The translations under genes were made by a program, and so were the position numbers. Under the pieces are notes generated by a model. The model saw only the letters and a list, made by a program, of their open reading frames with translations, had not been told where the DNA came from and searched no databases. A DNA stretch of 39,965 nucleotides from a virus: IMG/VR virus record IMGVR_UViG_3300032893_000146, positions 1-39,965 of that record. The stretch is one strand, 5' to 3'. Shown piece by piece: positions 35,954-39,965 of the stretch (positions are counted from its first letter, which is position 1; the number at the start of each line of letters is the position of its first letter).

Positions 35954-37311
35954 CTCATTCCTGTAAAGGGAGGTAACGGGCCTTGTCCGCCTCTTGGTTT
36001 AGGGCCAAATCCTGCGTTACGCTTAATGTCGTCGAGCTTTTCTTTTGTAAGCGAGCCTGGGCCACGACCGAATTGTAATCGGGCATTTGCCATATAGCGA
36101 ACGCTATCGGAAGCGTGAGAAGTCCAGTCGTGTACTGGTGTCGGGCTGTATGCATTCGTTTTCTCGTTAAACTTCTTATGATAGTTCTCGAGGCATTTTA
36201 GGAGGTGCGAACATTTATTTTCGTCTATGTAAGCAACGCTTAGGAGTGATCTTACCGCTTCAATTCCTATTTGTATATCAATTTCTCGCTCAAGAAGGCT
36301 TGTTTTAAGCCCTACATCGCCAGCAACATCTTGGAGCGTTCTTCCGGTTTGTATTGATCCCGATCCTGCATCGTGGGGCAAATAATGAGTCCCATAGACA
36401 TAGGGTTTGCTTTGAATGACCTTGGCATAATGCGCTATTTGCTCTCCTTGGTTTTCGTAGAAGTCTATGATGCGAAGCTCACCTCCGATTTCTTGCCAAA
36501 ATGTAATAGCTGTACTGTCGCCGAATCCTATGTCCCAAGCTGTATGCACAGGAATTCGAGGTTCGTAAGGAACACGACATACTCTTTTTTCTTCTCTCGC
36601 CTTCTCGATAAGCTTTCCATAGTAGGATCCTTCCACACCACGATTGAAACTGCAATAATATTCCTGTTGAATCAGCTCTTCGGAAATGCCTTCTTCCCTG
36701 ATCTTTTCAATCTCTGGCTCGGAGAGTACGTCTGTGTCTTTGACCGAAAGAGTTTGGCAAAACCAATCAGGATTGTTTCGGTTATGGCATAGCATGTCAT
36801 AGAAATGATTTTTACCTCTTGGGGTAGAGATGAATAGAGCATAGCCCTTGTTGACGTCTAGGATAGGTCGCAAATAGTCCCATGCGGCAGGAGATTGAAT
36901 AGCATACTCGCTAAAGACAATGATTTTCGGGTTTGTTCCCACCAGACTATCAATGTTATCTGATCCTATGAGCTGATAAAGACTCCCGTTAGTGAAGCGA
37001 ATTTTCATTTCCTGGCCGTTCTTGCTGTGAACGACTTCAGGTGGTATATAGTCTAAAAGACGCAGGTTTTCGTTAGTGTTAGCATCCCAGATGACTTTTT
37101 TAGCTTGATTATAGGTGGGAAGGATATGAAATGCTGTCCACCCAGGATTAAGCAATAGCTGCATTATGCACCAATTGAAGGCGCAAATGTCTTTACCTGA
37201 CCGCCTGTGCCATACCAGGATCGCTCTCTTCTTCCCCGAATTCAGAGCTTTGATCGCCGGAATCTGATATTCTCGAGGCTGAAATTTCAATTCCACTTCC
37301 AAGTCCATCAC
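35950..37311 (-). CDS. terL: Terminase large subunit
   Basis: A 453-aa packaging motor with ATPase and nuclease. ATPase: Walker A variant VWHRRSGKD (33-41), adenine-side segment FQPREYQIPAI (10-20), Walker B IIVFSE (130-135) with catalytic Glu135, and coupling motif ISTPRG (161-166). Nuclease (RNase H-like): Asp260 in TAWDIGFGDS, Asp314 in LPHDAGSG, and the last acidic site within HDWTSHASDSVRY (394-406). All key residues are present. A Gly/Pro-rich tail follows. It uses ATP to drive DNA into the head at the portal and cuts unit genomes. The gene overlaps the small-subunit gene by 119 bases in another frame. Confidence 0.93.
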   Translation of the reverse strand: MMDLEVELKFQPREYQIPAIKALNSGKKRAILVWHRRSGKDICAFNWCIMQLLLNPGWTAFHILPTYNQAKKVIWDANTNENLRLLDYIPPEVVHSKNGQEMKIRFTNGSLYQLIGSDNIDSLVGTNPKIIVFSEYAIQSPAAWDYLRPILDVNKGYALFISTPRGKNHFYDMLCHNRNNPDWFCQTLSVKDTDVLSEPEIEKIREEGISEELIQQEYYCSFNRGVEGSYYGKLIEKAREEKRVCRVPYEPRIPVHTAWDIGFGDSTAITFWQEIGGELRIIDFYENQGEQIAHYAKVIQSKPYVYGTHYLPHDAGSGSIQTGRTLQDVAGDVGLKTSLLEREIDIQIGIEAVRSLLSVAYIDENKCSHLLKCLENYHKKFNEKTNAYSPTPVHDWTSHASDSVRYMANARLQFGRGPGSLTKEKLDDIKRNAGFGPKPRGGQGPLPPFTGMR

Positions 37312-37651
37312 TTACCTTAACTTTGTAGCCTGTGCTACCCTGTGGGTTGTTATTCTCGTTTTGTTTCATTCTATTTTTACCAAGCCAAATTAACATGGCG
37401 TTGTCGCCACTAAGTGCTTTATCAAATTGCACTTCTCTTAACAAAGTGTTACCTTTTGCGTAGAATTGCTCCGCATATTCCGAAAATAACATCTTTTTTT
37501 CTCTCTGAACAGCGTCGAAAAGAGTATGCCTTCCAAGTCCCAATCTACCCGTAATTTCACGGCCTGTACATCCTTTGACTAATAGCATCTCGACGATTGC
37601 CCAATCAATTTTTACGGGAGGTTGGCCAGGACCTCTAGTTTGTGAATCCAT
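37193..37651 (-). CDS. terS: Terminase small subunit
   Basis: A 152-aa protein starting MDSQTRGPGQPPVKIDWAIV. The ATG at 37651 has AAGGG seven bases before it; longer forms to 37684 or 37810 lack one and the longest overlaps the divergent gene at 37759. The helix-turn-helix is VEMLLVKGCTGREITGRLGL then GRHTLFDAVQ (residues 20-49), the usual DNA-binding start of small terminases, followed by helices (FSEYAEQFYAKGNTLLREVQ) for ring formation. The acidic tail lies in the overlap with terL. It recognises the packaging site. Confidence 0.85.
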   Translation of the reverse strand: MDSQTRGPGQPPVKIDWAIVEMLLVKGCTGREITGRLGLGRHTLFDAVQREKKMLFSEYAEQFYAKGNTLLREVQFDKALSGDNAMLIWLGKNRMKQNENNNPQGSTGYKVKVSDGLGSGIEISASRISDSGDQSSEFGEEESDPGMAQAVR

Positions 37652-37675
37652 TCTTATACCCTTGGTTTTATTCCT

Positions 37676-37703
37676 AATATGCATAAAGGAAAATTTAAAA
37701 CAA
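37676..37703 (-). promoter_or_regulatory. Possible late promoter
   Basis: On the minus strand TTGTTT (37703-37698), 16 bases, CATATT (37681-37676), about 25 bases before the small terminase start. A weak match; late transcription might instead use a phage-specific signal. Confidence 0.35.
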
Positions 37704-37708
37704 GCTTC

Positions 37709-37737
37709 TTGACAATGAGGACTAGAAATAAGAAAAT
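37709..37737 (+). promoter_or_regulatory. Promoter candidate for the 67-aa gene
   Basis: TTGACA (37709-37714), 17 bases, GAAAAT (37732-37737), just before the ATG at 37759. The -35 is perfect and the -10 is fair. Confidence 0.45.
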
Positions 37738-37758
37738 GAAAAGGCTTAAAGGGGAAGT

Positions 37759-37962
37759 ATGAACTTGAATGTGCAATATGAATTGTTTGAGGAGAATGAT
37801 GAGCTATCAATCCTCAAGAAAGAGATGGTAGAGATGAGGATAAGAAATAACAACGTTCAGAAAGGGTTATTTGCTAGGCATAACGATTTAGCTAAATTGT
37901 ACATGAAGCAGCAAGATGAGATTGAGAGGTTGAAGATCAAAATTCACGAATTGACTAAGTAG
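37759..37962 (+). CDS. Small coiled-coil protein divergent from terminase
   Basis: A 67-aa protein (MNLNVQYELFEENDELSILK...) with AAAGGGGAAG as ribosome site. Nearly all of it is heptad-type helix, ending RLKIKIHELTK. It is on the plus strand, divergent from the terminase genes. It may dimerise through the coil. No function is recognised; small coiled-coil proteins may be regulators of host proteins. Confidence 0.65.
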   Translation: MNLNVQYELFEENDELSILKKEMVEMRIRNNNVQKGLFARHNDLAKLYMKQQDEIERLKIKIHELTK

Positions 37963-37977
37963 GGCAGATACTCAAAA

Positions 37978-38073
37978 ATGAAAAAAGAGATAGAGGCAAA
38001 AAGGAATAGGGCCAGGATAATGGCTAGACAAACCATTACAGAAGTGAAGGGATTAGGTCCTGGCCCGAAATGA
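37978..38073 (+). CDS. Possible basic micro-protein
   Basis: A 31-aa frame starting MKKEIEAKRNRARIMARQTI and ending GLGPGPK. It follows the 67-aa gene by 15 bases and ends four bases before the convergent lipoprotein stop. The ribosome site is poor (TAGGGC at long spacing). Included because it fills the gap and its basic helix resembles other tiny basic proteins here. Confidence 0.35.
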   Translation: MKKEIEAKRNRARIMARQTITEVKGLGPGPK

Positions 38074-38077
38074 CACA

Positions 38078-38230
38078 TTACTTAGCGATCTTATTTTGTA
38101 GGACAGCCTCTTCAGCTTGAACCATTTCCTCCGCCACTTCCAGGTCTGAGATTAAACCAGGTAAAAATTGACACGACGGCAACAGTAAAGCCAAAAAGAG
38201 CGTAGCAAATACAGGTAAACATTTTTTCAT
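38078..38230 (-). CDS. Small lipoprotein
   Basis: A 50-aa frame starting MKKCLPVFATLFLALLLPSC. The first 20 residues form a signal peptide with a lipobox-like LPSC, so the mature protein would be lipid-anchored at Cys20, with a 30-residue acidic helical tail (DLEVAEEMVQAEEAVLQ). Small phage lipoproteins can be outer-membrane spanins (Rz1) or superinfection-exclusion proteins. It lacks the Pro-rich tail of Rz1 and is not nested in an Rz-like gene, so neither is certain. Its start overlaps the 66-aa gene's stop by ATGA. Confidence 0.7.
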   Translation of the reverse strand: MKKCLPVFATLFLALLLPSCQFLPGLISDLEVAEEMVQAEEAVLQNKIAK

Positions 38231-38427
38231 AAATCCTCAGTATAAATTACATCATAGAACATAATTCTAAAGCGTTCTGATAGAACGGAATAGCAATAGA
38301 TGAGCTGTTTAAGCTCGTCATCTGCTTCATCGAATTCTGAAACACCTTGTTCGTTGTAAAGATAGTCATGATCTTCACAAAGAGAGTCATAGAAACGTTG
38401 AATACGTGATTCTAGAGGGAAAGTCAT
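38227..38427 (-). CDS. Small acidic protein of unknown function
   Basis: A 66-aa protein (MTFPLESRIQRFYDSLCEDH...), acidic and aromatic, with ADDELKQLIYCYSVLSERFR as a helical core. It is linked by four-base overlaps to rusA upstream and to the lipoprotein gene downstream. Probably a small early protein. No family recognised. Confidence 0.65.
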   Translation of the reverse strand: MTFPLESRIQRFYDSLCEDHDYLYNEQGVSEFDEADDELKQLIYCYSVLSERFRIMFYDVIYTEDL

Positions 38428-39077
38428 TTTTTTGTGTCCATTTTTAAGAAGGTTTTGAATGTATCCTTGTGTTTTTGAATGTAGGCTTCTAAGGCTGGGA
38501 TAAAAGAAACGAAATCGGGTTTAATTCCTTCTTTCGACGAAGAGAAGAGAAGGGAGTCAATGCCTTTGAGTTCAATGAAATCATTGGCTAACTGAATGAG
38601 TTCTTCGGGGCTAACATTTTTCATTATGAACCTAGTTGTTTCGGGTAGGTCTTTTCTTCTTTTTGGCACGACATCGATTATTGTGCAAGGGGTTTCGGAG
38701 AATTTTTTTGAGACTGAAAGGCTTTCAATCATAGAGTCATCCTTGTAAACGATACCGTTCATGCAATCCTCGTAGAATTTAGCTAGATTGGAACAGTCTG
38801 GTCTCTGCGTTTCTGCGATACCCCACAATTTCTCGTTCTTTTGGGCCTTGGTTGCGCTTTTGCTAATAGGAAGATGAAAGGACATCTTAACGTCAAAAGC
38901 ATCGGCTTGGGCCTTTTCTGATCGAAATTGAGGCATTGACGAAAGTTGGTGCAGAATTTCTTTCTGTATGTCCTGCTTTTGCCTTTTTTGAGGATCGTAA
39001 GCTACGGAGGTTCCGCCAATGCGGCAAACTCTAGGTCTTGCTGCTGGAATAGGAGGGCCCTCGATTACGATTCTCAT
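38424..39077 (-). CDS. rusA: RusA-like Holliday junction resolvase with C-terminal extension
   Basis: A 217-aa protein whose first 135 residues follow RusA, which cuts four-way DNA junctions in symmetric fashion. Marks: EGPPIPAARPR (6-16) and the active-site stretch RPDCSNLAKFYEDCMNGIVY (92-111) followed by KDDSMI (112-117). The family usually has D-x-D-N; here it is D94-C-S96-N97, so the second catalytic Asp is Ser, while D94, K100 and D113/D114 are present. About 80 residues are added after the RusA fold, mostly helical. It would act on recombination products made by RecT and the exonuclease before packaging. Reduced or altered cutting is possible. Confidence 0.85.
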   Translation of the reverse strand: MRIVIEGPPIPAARPRVCRIGGTSVAYDPQKRQKQDIQKEILHQLSSMPQFRSEKAQADAFDVKMSFHLPISKSATKAQKNEKLWGIAETQRPDCSNLAKFYEDCMNGIVYKDDSMIESLSVSKKFSETPCTIIDVVPKRRKDLPETTRFIMKNVSPEELIQLANDFIELKGIDSLLFSSSKEGIKPDFVSFIPALEAYIQKHKDTFKTFLKMDTKK

Positions 39078-39078
39078 G

Positions 39079-39348
39079 CTAGTTTCCCCATGGCCAATAG
39101 GAAGGCTCTTGTTTGTTCTTTTCCTCTAGCAAATACTCAAGATGCTGAATTTTCTCAAGCAAAATATCTAACTTACCATTAAGCTCATCTAATTTAAGTG
39201 ATTGAGAATTAAGGGCGACTGAAATTTTGTTCAACTTCTTATCTGGAGTATGACCCCATTCGGTTGTATCACAAAAGGCTAGTGCCGTGATAAAAATAAG
39301 GCCAATGGTAAGTATGCAGAACAAGAAAAATGGTATAAATTTTTTCAT
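39079..39348 (-). CDS. Exported or inner-membrane coiled-coil protein
   Basis: An 89-aa protein. Residues 1-26 (MKKFIPFFLFCILTIGLIFI and following) form a signal peptide or N-terminal anchor, ending near ALAFC. Residues 40-78 are a coiled coil (LNSQSLKLDELNGKLDILLE). This build is like inner-membrane spanins but shorter than usual, and the partner lipoprotein at 38078 is three genes away. It lies one base from the rusA start, in the same operon as the replication gene. Lysis function is only a possibility. Confidence 0.65.
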   Translation of the reverse strand: MKKFIPFFLFCILTIGLIFITALAFCDTTEWGHTPDKKLNKISVALNSQSLKLDELNGKLDILLEKIQHLEYLLEEKNKQEPSYWPWGN

Positions 39349-39370
39349 GATTTATCTCCTTGATTTTCGT

Positions 39371-39965
39371 TTATATGTTACATCCCATAGATTTTAATGA
39401 TTTATTTAAATTTTCCATAAAATCGTTTATCGAGTAATTTATTCTTACTTTTTTTGTACCTAGATTGTCCGTAATCTCTAGAGAATCAAAGAAATCCGTT
39501 GTAAATATTCCGGATTTTCGTATTTTTTCCCAATGGGATTTGATAAACTTGCCACACAGAGTTCTCGTTTCTGAAGCTTTGAGTGTAAGATCATCCTGTT
39601 CTTTAAGTTTTTTATCCTGAATCATTTCTTGGGTTTCCTTCATATGGTCGGGGTTCTTGCAAAAGTAGAATATAGCAGAGTCAAGCGTACTCGATAGCAC
39701 AAACTCTGGTCTCGTGCAATATTTCGTGGATTTGCTCACGGTTTCTTCATCAAACTGTTGGGTCAAACGTATTTTGTCGTGCGCTGAAAATCCAAGCCCG
39801 TTAAGACAATCATAAATTTTAGATGAAGAACCACCAACCAAACCTTCGACCTTTTGCATCTTTCCAGGATCCGGGTTCGGAGGAGGTAAGGTGGTGGTTT
39901 TATTTATAGTTTCTTTTGTATTAGTTTCTTTTGTGGGTGTCTTTAGGACACTGGGGGGGGTGTCT
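39371..39965 (-). CDS. Replication protein O-like, C-terminal part (runs off window end)
   Basis: The frame is open to the window edge and the first Met inside it (39859) has no ribosome site, so it is the C-terminal 197 residues of a longer protein. It begins with a low-complexity Thr/Pro/Lys linker (PSVLKTPTKETNTKET, then TTTLPPPNPDPG), followed by a helical domain from KIYDCLNGLGFSAHDKIRLT onward. Phage O-like proteins have this order: winged helix, linker that overlaps the origin, then a helical partner-binding domain. The N-terminal winged helix is found at bases 1-280. Together they should form one gene of roughly 300 codons. Confidence 0.75.
   Translation of the reverse strand, partial: DTPPSVLKTPTKETNTKETINKTTTLPPPNPDPGKMQKVEGLVGGSSSKIYDCLNGLGFSAHDKIRLTQQFDEETVSKSTKYCTRPEFVLSSTLDSAIFYFCKNPDHMKETQEMIQDKKLKEQDDLTLKASETRTLCGKFIKSHWEKIRKSGIFTTDFFDSLEITDNLGTKKVRINYSINDFMENLNKSLKSMGCNI
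39907..39934. repeat. Iteron-like repeat pair in the replication gene linker
   Basis: TAGTTTCTTTTGT occurs at 39907-39919 and again at 39922-39934, period 15. On the coding strand it encodes K-E-T twice. In lambda the origin repeats lie in the same part of gene O. More copies may lie beyond the window edge. Confidence 0.45.

Noticed and set aside
36373-36792. 139-residue plus-strand frame inside the terminase gene
   Set aside because: It is a shadow of the terminase nuclease domain coding sequence and has no ribosome site.
37652-37810. N-terminal extension of the small terminase
   Set aside because: The added 53 residues have no ribosome site, precede the helix-turn-helix without family likeness and overlap the divergent 67-aa gene.

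Overview
The window reads as almost all of one tailed double-stranded DNA phage genome of podovirus-like gene content. The evidence is a head-to-tail set of terminase, portal, scaffold, N4-gp56-type capsid, connector, gp10-like hub, ejection-type proteins and several fibres, with no tape measure, sheath or tail-tube genes of the sipho- or myovirus kind. The DNA is AT-rich by eye, and most genes have an AGGAGG-type ribosome site, so the host is a Shine-Dalgarno-using bacterium. I cannot name the host from the sequence.

The two ends of the window hold the two ends of one gene. Bases 1-280 (minus strand) encode the N-terminal winged helix of a lambda-O-like replication protein. Bases 39371-39965 (minus strand) encode an open C-terminal part of such a protein with no start codon of its own. 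The simplest reading is a circular or circularly permuted genome opened inside this gene, with a short piece missing. A direct join gives an immediate stop, and the lost length should be 1 modulo 3.

Layout. (1) Positions 1-1490: an early minus-strand operon with a Cro/repressor-like gene, a small winged-helix gene and the replication gene. The 705-base gap between the first two carries four plus-strand intrinsic terminators in tandem, some with a promoter-like sequence in front. This sits where lambda makes its antisense OOP RNA. (2) Positions 1600-6614: a plus-strand early block with RecT annealase, YqaJ/lambda-type exonuclease, small unknown genes, a serine recombinase and two zinc-ribbon proteins. 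(3) Positions 37651 down to 6641: one long minus-strand late operon, in order terminase, small proteins, portal, scaffold, capsid, connector, three paralogous proteins, hub, ejection proteins, and at least six fibre or fibre-associated genes. (4) Two plus-strand cassettes interrupt the late operon. One, at 30160-31068, is four overlapping small genes including a helix-turn-helix protein. The other, at 15346-16308, is a helix-turn-helix protein, a membrane protein and a DUF29 protein. (5) Positions 38078-39348: a minus-strand group with a RusA-like resolvase, a lipoprotein and an exported coiled-coil protein, leading back to the replication gene.

How it works together (inference): the divergent promoters at 1514-1632 split minus-strand replication and control from plus-strand recombination. 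RecT and the exonuclease form a two-component annealing system, and RusA resolves branched DNA before packaging by the terminase. The serine recombinase is the only site-specific recombinase seen. No endolysin or holin could be recognised. The strongest candidates for something undescribed are the tandem antisense RNA array, the 30160-31068 cassette with an inverted repeat centred on its promoter, and the recombination-prone fibre gene array.
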